From contig DAIDKS010000022.1 in NCBI GenBank assembly GCA_027449885.1, positions 1 through 64,000 on the forward strand: a stretch of DNA of 64,000 bases, read 5' to 3'. The DNA comes from Acidimicrobiaceae bacterium. GTDB taxonomy: Bacteria; Actinomycetota; Acidimicrobiia; Acidimicrobiales; RAAP-2. Position numbers and translations under genes: made by a program. Positions 47,622 through 57,056 of this stretch are shown in pieces (position 1 is the first letter of the stretch; each line of letters opens with the position of its first letter). The notes beneath the pieces are model-generated. The model had not been told where the DNA came from. It made no database searches and saw only the letters and a list, made by a program, of their open reading frames with translations.

Positions 47622-49199
47622 TTACACGGTCGGCGGTCGCTGGGCAACGCGTCGCGCGCCGATCACCACCACCAGGAGATAGCCGACGCCGCCCCCGGCG
47701 AGGGCCGCCGCGAAGCGGGCGATGAGGCCGAACCCGGTCATCGAGCTGCCGAGGGCGTAGAGGCTGGCCATGGTGACGCCGGCGACGACCGACGCCCCGA
47801 CGCTGCGCCGGACGTGGACGGACCACAGCGCCGCCGCGATCGGCGTACGGACCCGGCCCAGGTGCGCGAGGGAGAGCAGCGCGGCCGCCGCGTAGGCGAG
47901 CGACACGCTGGCCGTCAGGCCGGCGAGCGAGTGCCGGCCGAGCACGAAGGCGAGGACCACCGTGGCGACGTTCTGGAAGAGGTAGAGCACGAAGACGTCG
48001 CGGGCGCGCTGCATCGCCTGCAGCCCGCGGACGCAGAGTTGGAAGACGGTGAAGCCCGGCAGGCCGGCGCTGAGGACGGCGAGGACCGTGCCGGCCGCGA
48101 GGGTGCGACGCGCGTCGACGTGGTTGAGGAGGATCGCGACCGTCGGCTGGGAGAGGATGACGAGGGTCACCGTCGCGGGGACGATGATCACGAGCGACTG
48201 GCGGAGCCCGAAGCGCAGGCGCTCCGCGAGGGCCTCGTGATCCTCGTCGGTCGCGAGACGGGCCAGCTGGGGCGTGAGAGCCGCGAGCACCGAGACGACG
48301 ACGACCGCGTAGGGCATCTGCATGAACGACCAGCCGTAGGTGTAGGCGCTGACCGGTCCGCTCCCTCCGGCGGCGAACGCCAGGGCGAGGACGACGTACA
48401 GCGAGGCCTGGTTGGCCGCGACGACGCCGAGGGTCCAGCTCCCGAGTCGCCCCACGGCGCGCAGCGCCGGGTCGCGCAGGTCGAGTCGCACGCGCAGCCG
48501 CCACAGGTCGGCCCGCGCGAGGGAGGGCAGCAGGAGCGCGAACTGCACCGCCACCCCGGCCGTCGTCCCGAGCCCGAGCAGGGCGAGGTGGGAGCTGCCG
48601 GCGACCGACGCCACGGTCGGCGCGGGATCGACGAGGTGGAACCAGACGAGCACGACGATGGCGACGACGTTGTTGGCGACCGGGACCCAGGCCGGGGCGC
48701 CGAAGCGGTGGCGCACGTTGAGCAGGGCCGTCGCCAGTCCGATGAGCCCGTAGAAGACGACCTGGGGCACGAACCAGCGCAGGAGGGAGGTGGCCACCTC
48801 GCGCTGGCGAGCGACGGCCGCCGCCGCGTGACCGCCGGCGTGATTGAGGACGGTGAAGGCGTCGATGATCCAGGGGGCGGCGAGCCAGGCCAGCACGGAC
48901 GCCCCCACGAGGACGAGCGTGGCCGCGGTCACGACGGTGGAGATCGACCGCCAGGCCCGGCGCTCGCCGTCGCGCGCGAGCCGTTCGACGAAGACCGGGA
49001 TGAAGGTCGCCGTCGCCACGCCCCCCAGCACGAGGTCGAAGAGCATGTTGGGCACCGTGTTGGCCAGGTTGAAGGCGTCGGCGAGCGGGGAGAAGCCCAG
49101 CACCCAGGCGAGCACCAGGACGCGGAGGAGGCCCGTGAGGCGCGAGACGAGCGTGCCCCCCGCCATCGAGAGGACGCGGCGACCGTGGGTCTGGCTCAT
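47622..49199 (-). CDS. murJ: Lipid II flippase MurJ
   Basis: 525 residues, about 14 membrane helices, MOP superfamily. The first helix region GGTLVSRLTGLLRVLVLAWVLG with Arg in SRLTG, and NLANTVPNMLFDLVLGG, are typical of MurJ/MviN. It moves lipid II across the membrane for wall synthesis. The large cytoplasmic C-terminal kinase-like region of mycobacterial MviN is absent. ATG 49199 overlaps the stop of the DUF6049 gene by 4 nt. Confidence 0.93.
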   Translation of the reverse strand: MSQTHGRRVLSMAGGTLVSRLTGLLRVLVLAWVLGFSPLADAFNLANTVPNMLFDLVLGGVATATFIPVFVERLARDGERRAWRSISTVVTAATLVLVGASVLAWLAAPWIIDAFTVLNHAGGHAAAAVARQREVATSLLRWFVPQVVFYGLIGLATALLNVRHRFGAPAWVPVANNVVAIVVLVWFHLVDPAPTVASVAGSSHLALLGLGTTAGVAVQFALLLPSLARADLWRLRVRLDLRDPALRAVGRLGSWTLGVVAANQASLYVVLALAFAAGGSGPVSAYTYGWSFMQMPYAVVVVSVLAALTPQLARLATDEDHEALAERLRFGLRQSLVIIVPATVTLVILSQPTVAILLNHVDARRTLAAGTVLAVLSAGLPGFTVFQLCVRGLQAMQRARDVFVLYLFQNVATVVLAFVLGRHSLAGLTASVSLAYAAAALLSLAHLGRVRTPIAAALWSVHVRRSVGASVVAGVTMASLYALGSSMTGFGLIARFAAALAGGGVGYLLVVVIGARRVAQRPPTV

Positions 49200-51139
49200 C
49201 GCGCGTGCTTCCCGACGCGCCGACGGCGGGTCGTGCGCCACCACCAGGCGGCGAGCACGACCAGCGAGGCGATCGTGAGCAGGTAGCCCACGACCGAGGT
49301 CCCGGCCACGCGCACCTGGATGGCGGCTCGCGCGAGCACGAGTTGCTGGTCCGCGGTCGTGACGACCACCTGGAGGGTGAGGCTCGATCCACGGGCGTTC
49401 GCGATGGGGAAGCGCAGCGACGTCGTCGGGGAGGTGAGGGTGATGGCGCTCGTCGCGCCCTTCGGGAACGAGAGCTGGTTCGAGGCGAGGTGGACGACCG
49501 CCGTCACCGGGTACGTCGCCCGACTATGCAGAGTGATGGGCAGCTGCGTGCCCGGACCGGTCAGGGTGATGGCGCTCGGGTCGACCGAGAACTGGGACAG
49601 CTGGCCGTCGAGGTCCGCGGCGAGGGCCGACAGGGCCTGGGCTCGCGACGAGGACGTGCCCACCTGCTCCGTGAGCGCCGCCTCGACGCGCAGCGCGGTC
49701 GCGACGCGGCCGGACGTGATGCTGCCCGCGAAGGAGTTGACCTGGCCGATGAGCGCTCCCAGCGTGGCGACGTTGTTCGAGCTCCAGGGGCGCACGGTCG
49801 TGGGGGCGAGGGCCCTGGTGGACGGGGCCCCGTTGGTGGCCACGAGATCGGCCGCGAAGGAGGGGACGAGACCCCCGGGAGTGACGAAGGGGTTGTGCGC
49901 GAGACCCGAGGCGAGGTCGTTGAGGAAGGCGATCGCTGTCTCCTGGACGGGCACGACCACGACGACGCCGCGGGCCGCCGGGGCGTTCGGCGCCTCGAAG
50001 TGCAAGAAGGCGAGGGTGCCGAGGACGAGGGCGGCCCGGCGGCCCGGATCGATCGAACCGTTCGTCGCCAGGCTGGCGAGAGGGTCGTCCGTCGCCAGGG
50101 CGACCACGCCCGGGGCTCCCGTGACCCCGAAGGGGGCCCCCCACGCGAGGGTGCGCGAGGGGGGGCTCGCGAGGTCGGACTCGGGGAGGACGACGTTGGT
50201 GCCTCCGGCGTGGGCGACGGCCGTCAGCGCGGTCGGGGTGACCGGTCCCGAGAGCAGCACGGGCCCGTCGCTGTAGCGGCCGGTGATCTGGCGTAGGAGG
50301 TTCGGGCCCAGGGTCAGTTGGCGCGCCACCTCCGTCGCGAGCCCCGCGCGGGCGAGGCCGGTGAAGTCGATGGTCGCGGGCGGGCTGTTGATCGCTCGGT
50401 GCAGGGGGCTCGCGAGGGCCCGTGACAGCGCGGCGCGCCAGGCGGTCCCCACGGGACCGGTGCTGGCGGACGCCGACTCGAGGCTGCGGTAGTCCGCCCC
50501 GAGTGAGAGGGCGAGGCCGCCCAGCCGTCCGATGGCGTCGAGCACCGCGATGGACCTCGTCGCCTCGCGCCAGGTCCCGCCGTTCAGTCCCTCGATCCAC
50601 GAGAGCCGGAGGGGGCGGCTGACCGGCGTCGCCTGGATCGCGAGGAGCGACCACTCGGTGGTCGAGGTCCCTCCTCGGACGAGGGTCAGCCCGAGCGGGT
50701 AGACGCCGTCGCACGTGAGCCGGGCGCACGTGAGTCGCAGGCGCGGCTGGAGCCCTCCGCAGGGGCCGCCCGTCGGCCCGACCGGGCCGGTGGCGACGCT
50801 GAGGCGCACCGTGGTCGTCGCGCGACAGCCCACGGTGGCGACGCCGGTGCTGATCGGACTGCCGGTCGGACGCGTCCCGGCGACCAGCGCATCGATCGCG
50901 CCACGGGTGATCAGCCGGGGAAACAGGGAGAGTCGCAGCGATCCCGATCCTCCGGGGGCCGCCACGGTCACCGAGACGGTGGCCCGTCCCCGGGGGCTCA
51001 GCGCGGCGACGGGCCCCTGGTGCAGCAGCGTGAACGAGGGCGCGGCGGCGGCGACGGGCCCGCGGGGCGCCAGCGCGACGAGCGCGAGGAGGGAGGCCAC
51101 GGCGAGCCGACGCCGACCGGTCGTCAGACGGTGGACCAT
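49196..51139 (-). CDS. DUF6049-like exported, membrane-anchored protein
   Basis: 647 residues. N-terminal signal peptide (RRRLAVASLLALVALAPRGPVAAAA), a large extracytoplasmic part with beta-rich segments, and one C-terminal helix (VVGYLLTIASLVVLAAWWW) followed by a basic tail. Actinobacterial genomes place such a protein between pcnA and murJ near the origin (Rv3909 in M. tuberculosis), exactly as here. Function unknown; linkage to MurJ suggests wall-related work. A -10 element lies 8 nt upstream of the ATG. Confidence 0.82.
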   Translation of the reverse strand: MVHRLTTGRRRLAVASLLALVALAPRGPVAAAAPSFTLLHQGPVAALSPRGRATVSVTVAAPGGSGSLRLSLFPRLITRGAIDALVAGTRPTGSPISTGVATVGCRATTTVRLSVATGPVGPTGGPCGGLQPRLRLTCARLTCDGVYPLGLTLVRGGTSTTEWSLLAIQATPVSRPLRLSWIEGLNGGTWREATRSIAVLDAIGRLGGLALSLGADYRSLESASASTGPVGTAWRAALSRALASPLHRAINSPPATIDFTGLARAGLATEVARQLTLGPNLLRQITGRYSDGPVLLSGPVTPTALTAVAHAGGTNVVLPESDLASPPSRTLAWGAPFGVTGAPGVVALATDDPLASLATNGSIDPGRRAALVLGTLAFLHFEAPNAPAARGVVVVVPVQETAIAFLNDLASGLAHNPFVTPGGLVPSFAADLVATNGAPSTRALAPTTVRPWSSNNVATLGALIGQVNSFAGSITSGRVATALRVEAALTEQVGTSSSRAQALSALAADLDGQLSQFSVDPSAITLTGPGTQLPITLHSRATYPVTAVVHLASNQLSFPKGATSAITLTSPTTSLRFPIANARGSSLTLQVVVTTADQQLVLARAAIQVRVAGTSVVGYLLTIASLVVLAAWWWRTTRRRRVGKHAR

Positions 51140-51147
51140 GTTGAGTC

Positions 51148-51153
51148 AGGCTA
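51148..51153 (-). promoter_or_regulatory. -10 element for the DUF6049-murJ-degV-trxBA-cwlM operon
   Basis: TAGCCT on the minus strand, 8 nt before ATG 51139, without a Shine-Dalgarno sequence. It is divergent from the pcnA promoter 30 bp away. Confidence 0.5.
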
Positions 51154-51183
51154 CCGCCGACCACGTGTCGTGACCGGTGCCGC

Positions 51184-51189
51184 TACCCT
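51184..51189 (+). promoter_or_regulatory. -10 element, leaderless promoter of pcnA
   Basis: TACCCT ends 8 nt before GTG 51198, favouring that start over GTG 51177, which lies upstream of the element. Confidence 0.5.
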
Positions 51190-51197
51190 TGGTCCGC

Positions 51198-52646
51198 GTG
51201 TCGGCCGTCGACTCTCCCCAGGACCGGCTCCTCGAGCTCGCCCACCTCGCCCGCCCCCTGGCCCGCGCCTTCGCCGAGGCCGGGTACTCCCTCTACGCCG
51301 TCGGCGGTGCGGTCCGGGACGCCCTCCTCGGGGAGCCGCCACCCGAGGAGCGCGAGATCGACTTCACCACCAACGCGCGGCCCGACGTCATCGAGGGGCT
51401 GATGACCCCACTGTGTCGCGCGACGTGGGAGCAGGGCCGGGCCTTCGGGACGATCGGGGGGACGCTCCGCGAGAACGGGCTGAAGGCCGAGATCACCACG
51501 TTCCGCTCCGAGGCCTACGTCGACCACTCCCGCAAGCCGGCCGTCGAGTGGGGCGACTCGCTCGAGATCGATCTGAGCCGTCGCGACTTCACGATCAACG
51601 CGCTGGCCCTCGACGTCATCGCGCTCGAGCGAGCGACGCCCGGCGTCCAGACGCTCTTCGACTTCTTCCAGGGATTCCGCGACCTCCACGAGAGGGTCCT
51701 GCGCACCCCGACCGAGCCGGAGGGCCTCTTCCGCGACGACCCGCTGCGCATGATGCGGGCCGCTCGCTTCGCCGCACGGTTCGGGCTGACGATCGATCCC
51801 GCGGTGGAGGCCGCGGCGACGGCGGTCGCCCCGGCCCTCGAGAAGGTCTCGGCCGAGAGGATCCGGGGCGAGCTCGACCTCCTGCTCGTGACCGAGCGCC
51901 CCTCGGTCGGGCTCGACTTCCTCGTGCGCACGGGCGTGGCCGACCACTTCATGCCCGAGCTCGGGGCGCTGCGACTGGAGCAGGATCCCATCCACCAGCA
52001 CAAGGACGTGCTGCGCCACACCTACGCGGTGGTGGACAAGACCTCGCCCGCCCTGCTGGTGCGGTTGGCGGCGCTCTTCCACGACATCGGCAAGCCCCGC
52101 ACGCGGGCGATCACGGACGAGGGCGTGACCTTCCGCTTCCACGAGGTGGTGGGGGCCAAGATGACGCGCAAGCGGATGGCGGCACTCAAGTACCCGCAGA
52201 GCGTGATCGACGACGTCAGCACTCTCGTCGAGCTGCACCTGAGGTTCCACACCTACAAGATGGGCTGGAGCGATCGGGCGGTCCGCCGCTACGTGCGCGA
52301 CGCCGGACCCCTCCTCGACGAGCTCAACGAGCTGACCCGCTGCGACGCGACGACGCGGAACCAGCGCAAGGTCGCCACGTTCCAGCAGCGGATGGACGAG
52401 CTGGAGCGGCGGGTCGAGGAGCTGCGGGCCGAGGAGGACCTCAGCCGCCTGCGACCCGCGCTGGACGGCGTGGCCGTGATGGAGCTGCTCGGCGTGCGAC
52501 CGGGGCCGATCGTGGGGCGGGCCCTCGACGTCTTGATGGAGATCCGACTCGACGAGGGGGAGATCGACCCCGCCGAGGCCGCCACCCGGCTACGTGCCTG
52601 GTGGGACGGCCTCAGCGAGGACGAGCGACGGGCCGCGCGGCCCTAG
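51198..52646 (+). CDS. pcnA: CCA tRNA nucleotidyltransferase
   Basis: 482 residues. The polymerase-beta-type head shows [12 protein letters not shown] and EIDFTTNA (catalytic Asp pair), then [10 protein letters not shown] and [18 protein letters not shown], followed by an HD domain ([21 protein letters not shown]). It adds or repairs the 3' CCA of tRNAs. The position next to DUF6049 and murJ matches other actinobacterial origins. Its TAG sits in a CTAG shared with the stop of the convergent ino1. Confidence 0.94.
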   Translation: MSAVDSPQDRLLELAHLARPLARAFAEAGYSLYAVGGAVRDALLGEPPPEEREIDFTTNARPDVIEGLMTPLCRATWEQGRAFGTIGGTLRENGLKAEITTFRSEAYVDHSRKPAVEWGDSLEIDLSRRDFTINALALDVIALERATPGVQTLFDFFQGFRDLHERVLRTPTEPEGLFRDDPLRMMRAARFAARFGLTIDPAVEAAATAVAPALEKVSAERIRGELDLLLVTERPSVGLDFLVRTGVADHFMPELGALRLEQDPIHQHKDVLRHTYAVVDKTSPALLVRLAALFHDIGKPRTRAITDEGVTFRFHEVVGAKMTRKRMAALKYPQSVIDDVSTLVELHLRFHTYKMGWSDRAVRRYVRDAGPLLDELNELTRCDATTRNQRKVATFQQRMDELERRVEELRAEEDLSRLRPALDGVAVMELLGVRPGPIVGRALDVLMEIRLDEGEIDPAEAATRLRAWWDGLSEDERRAARP

Positions 52647-53749
52647 GCGCGCGGTGACGGCCAGACGGGGTTGTCGGCCCCGTCGTTGGCGAACGACTCG
52701 ACCATGTCCCGGGCGACGTCGTCGTGGAACTGGACCGGCGGGGACTTCATGAAGTAGGCGGAGGGCCCGATGATGGGGCCGCCGATGCCGCGGTCGAGCG
52801 CGACCTTGGCGCAGCGCACCGCGTCGATGATGACGCCGGCCGAGTTGGGGGAGTCCCACACCTCGAGCTTGAGTTCGACGTTGAGGGGGACGTCTCCGAA
52901 GTTGCGGCCCTCGAGGCGGATGTAGGCCCACTTGCGGTCGAGGAGCCACGGCACGTGGTCGCTCGGACCGATGTGGACGTCCTCGGGGGTGAGGTGGCTC
53001 AGCTCGAGCTGCGAGGTCACGGCCTGGGTCTTCGAGACCTTCTTCGACTCGAGCCGTTCGCGGTCGAGCATGTTCTTGAAGTCCATGTTGCCGCCGACGT
53101 TCAGCTGGTACGTGCGGTCGAGCGACAGGCCCCGGTCCTCGAAGAGGCGCGAGAGGACGCGGTGCACGATGGTGGCGCCGACCTGGCTCTTGATGTCGTC
53201 ACCGATGATCGGCACGCCGGCCGCGGTGAACTTGGCGGCCCACTCGGGGTCCGAGGCGATGAAGACGGGGATCGCGTTCACGAAGGCCACACCGGCGTCG
53301 AGGGCGGCCTGGGCGTAGAAGCGCTGGGCCTGCTCCGACCCCACCGGGAGGTACGAGACCAGCACGTCGGCGCGTGTGTCGCGCAGCACCTGGGCGACGT
53401 CGACGGGCTCGGCGGGCGACTCCTCGATGGACTCGCGGTAGTACTTGTTCAGTCCGTCGAGGGTCGGTCCCCGGTGGACGGTCACCCCGAGCTCGGGGAC
53501 GGTGGCGAACTTGATCGTGTTGTTCTGCCCGCCGTCGATGGCCTTGCTCAGGTCGTTGCCGACCTTGCTGGCGTCGACGTCGAAGGCGGCCACGAACTCG
53601 AGGTCACTGACGTGGTAGCCACCCAGGACGACGTGCATGAGACCGGGGACGTGGTCGCCCGGCTTGGCGTCGCGGTAGTAGGTGACGCCCTGGATCAGCG
53701 AACTCGAGCAGTTGCCCACGCCCGCGATCGCGACTCGGATCTTGCCCAT
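52643..53749 (-). CDS. ino1: myo-Inositol-1-phosphate synthase
   Basis: 368 residues, actinobacterial-type length. NAD site [16 protein letters not shown], then [25 protein letters not shown] and NVGGNMDF. It converts glucose-6-phosphate to inositol-1-phosphate, feeding phosphatidylinositol and mycothiol-type pathways. ATG 53749 follows AGGAGGAAAG; a longer frame to 53911 lacks family sequence. The padR gene starts the same transcript 16 nt upstream. Confidence 0.95.
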   Translation of the reverse strand: MGKIRVAIAGVGNCSSSLIQGVTYYRDAKPGDHVPGLMHVVLGGYHVSDLEFVAAFDVDASKVGNDLSKAIDGGQNNTIKFATVPELGVTVHRGPTLDGLNKYYRESIEESPAEPVDVAQVLRDTRADVLVSYLPVGSEQAQRFYAQAALDAGVAFVNAIPVFIASDPEWAAKFTAAGVPIIGDDIKSQVGATIVHRVLSRLFEDRGLSLDRTYQLNVGGNMDFKNMLDRERLESKKVSKTQAVTSQLELSHLTPEDVHIGPSDHVPWLLDRKWAYIRLEGRNFGDVPLNVELKLEVWDSPNSAGVIIDAVRCAKVALDRGIGGPIIGPSAYFMKSPPVQFHDDVARDMVESFANDGADNPVWPSPRA

Positions 53750-53765
53750 GTGTCTGTCTTTCCTC

Positions 53766-54389
53766 CTAGGTCGCGTCTCGCGCGACGGTCGTCTGGTCAC
53801 TGCGTTCTCGACTGAGAAGTTCCTCGACCCAGGCGAGGTCGAGTTCGACGGCGCGGGCGGCGTGCTCCATGACGCCGCGCGCGTAGTCGTCGAGTTGGGC
53901 GTTGGCGGCACTGCGGCGCACCTCCGCCAGCCGCGCCACCAGGTCGGCGCGACGCCGCTCGAGCAGGGCGACTCGGCGCGTCGGCGTCAGGTAGCGAGCG
54001 AGGGCCATGCGCAGGGAGAAGTTGCGCTCGTCGTCCATGGTGGCGGGGTCGGCCAACAGCGACTCGAACTGGGTCCGCCCCCGCTCGGTGATCCGGTAGA
54101 CCTTCCGACCGCGGCGACCGAGCCCGCTGCCGGTCCGCAGGGCCCGCAACGACGCCCGCTCACCCGAGAGCGAACCGGTCGACAGGGTCGCCGAGCGGGG
54201 CTCGCTGAGCGCGACGGCCTCGACGCTCCCCTGGCGCTCCAGGCGGGCCAGGGCGGGGTAGATGGAGCCGAAGGACACGTTCGCCGTCAGTCCGAGCCGG
54301 TCGCGCAGCTGGCTGCGCAACTCGTAGCCGTGGTAGTCGCGCTCCATCAGGAGCCCGAGGATGGCGATGTCCAACACGATGCGCATCAT
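53766..54389 (-). CDS. PadR-family transcriptional regulator
   Basis: About 207 residues. The N-terminal winged helix ([27 protein letters not shown]) and the wing region [10 protein letters not shown] are typical; the C-terminal half is the long-helix dimer domain (PadR C-terminal type). Two ATG codons start it in tandem. A 12-bp palindrome lies 7 bp upstream, so autoregulation is likely, and cotranscribed ino1 would share it. The same padR-ino1 pair occurs in mycobacteria (Rv0047c-Rv0046c). Confidence 0.9.
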   Translation of the reverse strand: MMRIVLDIAILGLLMERDYHGYELRSQLRDRLGLTANVSFGSIYPALARLERQGSVEAVALSEPRSATLSTGSLSGERASLRALRTGSGLGRRGRKVYRITERGRTQFESLLADPATMDDERNFSLRMALARYLTPTRRVALLERRRADLVARLAEVRRSAANAQLDDYARGVMEHAARAVELDLAWVEELLSRERSDQTTVARDAT

Positions 54390-54395
54390 ATCAGT

Positions 54396-54407
54396 TCGAT
54401 ATATCGA
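54396..54407. promoter_or_regulatory. Palindromic operator candidate for the PadR regulator
   Basis: TCGATATATCGA is a perfect 12-bp palindrome and one of few AT-rich sites here. It lies between the padR start and the divergent DUF5318 gene. Confidence 0.5.
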
Positions 54408-54459
54408 TCGTGACGTTCCGCCCCGGTGACCCGCGCACGGCGCACGCGCCGGCCACGGG

Positions 54460-54465
54460 TAAGGT
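54460..54465 (+). promoter_or_regulatory. -10 element, leaderless promoter of the DUF5318 gene
   Basis: TAAGGT ends 7 nt before ATG 54473, with no ribosome site between. Confidence 0.5.
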
Positions 54466-54472
54466 CGCCCCA

Positions 54473-54898
54473 ATGGATCGGGGACTCCCGGGTGCGACGA
54501 GTGGGGCGGTGGTCGAGTTCGGGCTCGTCCGCCGGGCCCTCCTGTCGCGTCTGGCCGCCGGTCAGATCGGTCGCGACGAGGTGTGCGACGCGCACCCCGA
54601 GCTGCTGCGCGCCGCGCGACACCTGGGTCGCGACCGGGGCGAGCGCTGCCCGGTCTGCGCCGAGGCGGACCTCGTCGAGGTGACCTACGTCTTCGGCCCG
54701 CGGCTCCCACCCGGAGGGGCGTGTCCCACCTCACGCGCCGAGCTCGATCGCCTGCAACGTCGCGCCGAGCCCGTCCAGTGCTACGCCGTCGAGGTCTGCG
54801 TCGCCTGTCACTTCCACCACCTGGCCCGTCGCTGGTCGGCCGGCGGGCGGGCCCGCCGGACGACGTCGCGCGGGGAGCGGCGTAAGGTGGGCGAGTGA
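54473..54898 (+). CDS. DUF5318-like zinc-ribbon protein
   Basis: 141 residues. A helical N-terminus (VEFGLVRRALLSRLAAGQIGRDEVCDAHPEL) leads to a four-cysteine zinc ribbon, CPVC (about 61-64) and CVAC (about 112-115). The plan matches DUF5318 of mycobacteria (Rv0049), also close to ino1 and padR. Function unknown. Its TGA overlaps the GTG of panB by 4 nt. Confidence 0.78.
   Translation: MDRGLPGATSGAVVEFGLVRRALLSRLAAGQIGRDEVCDAHPELLRAARHLGRDRGERCPVCAEADLVEVTYVFGPRLPPGGACPTSRAELDRLQRRAEPVQCYAVEVCVACHFHHLARRWSAGGRARRTTSRGERRKVGE
54883..54888 (+). promoter_or_regulatory. -10 element inside the DUF5318 gene, for panB
   Basis: TAAGGT ends 6 nt before the GTG of panB, which could therefore also be made from its own leaderless transcript. 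Confidence 0.4.
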
Positions 54899-55716
54899 GC
54901 CCCAGCGCGCCGGCTCTGCGGTCGCACAAGCGACGTCACGGAGGGGCGCCCCTCGTCATGGTGACGGCCTACGACGAGCCCTCGGCCCGGCTGGCCGACG
55001 CCGCGGGCGTCGACCTCCTGCTCGTGGGCGACTCCCTGGCGAACGTCGTCCTGGGCCAGCCCGACACCCTCCAGGTCAGCGTCGAGGACATGGCCCACCA
55101 CGTGCGTGCCGTGGCCGCGGCCCGGCCGAGCGCCCACGTCGTGGCCGACCTGCCCTGGCTCAGCTACCACCTGGGCGAGCACGACGCGGTGCGCAACGCC
55201 GCGACCCTGGTGCGGGCGGGTGCCCAGTCCGTGAAGCTCGAGGGCGGTCGACGACGCGTCGACGCCGTCCGGGCGATCATCGACGCGGAGATCCCGGTGA
55301 TGGGTCACTTGGGACTCACCCCGCAGAGCGTCCTCGCCTTCGGCGGCTTCAAGGTCCAGGCGAAGACCCGCGAGGCGATGTCCGCGCTCGTGGAGGACGC
55401 GCGGGCACTCCAGGAGGCGGGCGTCTACGCCGTCGTCATCGAGGGGGTCCCCCCCGTCGTGGGCACCGCGGTGACCGAGGCGCTCGAGATCCCGACCATC
55501 GGGATCGGTGCGGGACCGGACACCGACGGCCAGGTCCTCGTCTTCCACGACCTGCTCGGTCTCTCGGGCCGTACCCCGGCCAAGTTCGTGCGTCGGTACG
55601 CGGATTTGGGGGCGGCGATCACCGAAGCGGTCGGCCGCTACGCGGCCGACGTGCGCTCGGGCGCCTTCCCGGGCGAGGCGGAGGTCTACGCCACCCCGCC
55701 CGAGCTGCTCGACTAG
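54895..55716 (+). CDS. panB: 3-methyl-2-oxobutanoate hydroxymethyltransferase (PanB)
   Basis: 273 residues. MVTAYDEPSARLADAAGVD, VGDSLANVVLG (metal-binding Asp), VVADLPWLSY, KLEGG and GIGAGPDTDGQVLVFHDLLG are all PanB motifs. It makes ketopantoate, the first step towards pantothenate and coenzyme A. GTG start overlaps the DUF5318 stop. In mycobacteria a penicillin-binding protein gene follows Rv0049; here panB takes that place. Confidence 0.95.
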   Translation: MSPSAPALRSHKRRHGGAPLVMVTAYDEPSARLADAAGVDLLLVGDSLANVVLGQPDTLQVSVEDMAHHVRAVAAARPSAHVVADLPWLSYHLGEHDAVRNAATLVRAGAQSVKLEGGRRRVDAVRAIIDAEIPVMGHLGLTPQSVLAFGGFKVQAKTREAMSALVEDARALQEAGVYAVVIEGVPPVVGTAVTEALEIPTIGIGAGPDTDGQVLVFHDLLGLSGRTPAKFVRRYADLGAAITEAVGRYAADVRSGAFPGEAEVYATPPELLD

Positions 55717-55737
55717 ACCCGCCCGGGAGGGGCCGAG

Positions 55738-55743
55738 TAGACT
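55738..55743 (+). promoter_or_regulatory. Candidate -10 element of the rpsF operon
   Basis: TAGACT; transcription would begin near 55750, at the foot of the first leader hairpin. Confidence 0.45.
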
Positions 55744-55748
55744 GAATC

Positions 55749-55812
55749 GCCCATCACCCGATGGGCAACGACACCCTGCTCGGCTCACGCCGAGCCCGGT
55801 CCCTCGGACCGG
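55749..55812 (+). promoter_or_regulatory. Structured leader of the rpsF operon, three hairpins
   Basis: Hairpin A: GCCCAT/ATGGGC (55749-55766). Hairpin B: GCTCGGC/GCCGAGC with loop TCAC (55778-55795). Hairpin C: CCGGTCC/GGACCGG with loop CTC (55796-55812), stacked directly on B. The ribosome site GGAGGGAAAGGA follows. S6:S18 complexes repress this operon in many bacteria through such a leader; that use is inferred. Confidence 0.55.
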
Positions 55813-55837
55813 TCCGGAGGGAAAGGACACCACGGCC

Positions 55838-56149
55838 ATGAGGCCATACGAGACCATGATCGTGTTCGACACGACCGTCGACGCGCAGGCCATCCAGGCG
55901 GCGCTCGACCGGGCCCTCGAGACGATCCGCAATCACGGCGGCACGCCCGGCGCGATCGACCGTTGGGGGAAGCGCCCCCTGGCATACGAGATCAAGAAGC
56001 GCAAGGAGGGCTACTACGTGCTGGCCGAGTTCGCGGGCACGTCGGCGACCGTCGACGAGCTGCACCGCATCCTCACGCTGGCCGACGAGGTCCTGCGCTT
56101 CAAGATCCTTCGTCGAGTTGAGCGGGCCGCCCGCGTGGCGCAGGCGTGA
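55838..56149 (+). CDS. rpsF: 30S ribosomal protein S6
   Basis: 103 residues, usual size, with MRPYETMIVFD and KRPLAYEIKKRKEGYYVL. It binds 16S rRNA with S18, encoded two genes later. A structured leader precedes it. ssb follows after 26 nt with its own GGAGGA site. Confidence 0.97.
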   Translation: MRPYETMIVFDTTVDAQAIQAALDRALETIRNHGGTPGAIDRWGKRPLAYEIKKRKEGYYVLAEFAGTSATVDELHRILTLADEVLRFKILRRVERAARVAQA

Positions 56150-56175
56150 CCCGGTCGCGGATCTGAGGAGGACCC

Positions 56176-56625
56176 ATGCCAGACAACGCCATCACCGTGG
56201 TGGGGAACATCACGCGTGACCCGGAACTGAAGTTCCTCAATAGCGGTCAGGCCGCCGTGCGGCTCTCGGTCGCCGTCAACCGACGCTGGCAGAACCGCCA
56301 GACCCAGGAGTGGGAGGAGCGCGTCTCGTACTTCGAGGTCGTCGGCTACGGCGCCCTCGCGGAGAACGCCGCCAACTCGCTCTCCAAGGGCACCCGCGTC
56401 GTCGTGAGCGGTCGCCTCGAGCAGCGCAGCTGGGAGACCGATCAAGGAGAGAAGCGCTCCGTCGTCGAGATCAACGCCGACGAGATCGCCCCCTCCCTGC
56501 GCTTCGCGACGGCCGTCGTCACCAAGACGCCCCGCCCCGACGCCCCCTTCCGCGGCGAGGACCGCGGTTCGACCCCCCGGGCCAATGAGCCCGCCACCTA
56601 CGCCTTCGACGAGGAGCCCTTCTAA
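56176..56625 (+). CDS. ssb: Single-stranded DNA-binding protein
   Basis: 149 residues: an OB fold ([47 protein letters not shown]) and a short disordered tail ending in the conserved acidic tip DEEPF. The tail is shorter than in most actinobacteria. Its TAA overlaps the ATG of rpsR (CTAATG). Confidence 0.96.
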   Translation: MPDNAITVVGNITRDPELKFLNSGQAAVRLSVAVNRRWQNRQTQEWEERVSYFEVVGYGALAENAANSLSKGTRVVVSGRLEQRSWETDQGEKRSVVEINADEIAPSLRFATAVVTKTPRPDAPFRGEDRGSTPRANEPATYAFDEEPF

Positions 56626-57056
56626 TGCCACGCATCAACAACCCCAAGCCGCCGAAGCGCGCTCCGAAGATCGACCCGCGCCGGGTCAAGAAGAAGCCCT
56701 GCGCCTTCTGCCAGCACGGCGTCGCGACGGTCGACTACAAGGACCTGACCCAGCTGCGCAAGTACATCTCGGACCGCGGCAAGATCCGGGGCCGCCGAGT
56801 GACGGGCAACTGCCAGCAGCACCAGCGCGACGTGACCGAGGCGATCAAGACGGCCCGCGAGCTCGCCCTGCTGCCCTACACCCAGCGCACCGTGACCGAG
56901 CGCCGGGGCCGGGGCCGGGACGACCGGGGTGGGCGCGGTCCGCGTCCCGGGGCCGCCGAGGCACCCGAGTCGGTGAGTGAGGACGAGGCGATGCTGGACG
57001 ACGCCAGCGTCGCGGCCGCCGTCATCGAGGGCACGAGCGAGGAGGCCGGAGAATGA
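56625..57056 (+). CDS. rpsR: 30S ribosomal protein S18 with long acidic C-terminal extension
   Basis: 143 residues; S18 is normally about 80. The core ([44 protein letters not shown]) is complete and is the zinc-binding cysteine form. From about residue 90 an Arg/Gly-rich stretch ([16 protein letters not shown]) and an acidic Ala/Glu tail ([13 protein letters not shown]) are added. No frameshift is needed, and the stop overlaps rplI by 4 nt. The extension would project from the ribosome platform; its role is unknown. Confidence 0.94.
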   Translation: MPRINNPKPPKRAPKIDPRRVKKKPCAFCQHGVATVDYKDLTQLRKYISDRGKIRGRRVTGNCQQHQRDVTEAIKTARELALLPYTQRTVTERRGRGRDDRGGRGPRPGAAEAPESVSEDEAMLDDASVAAAVIEGTSEEAGE

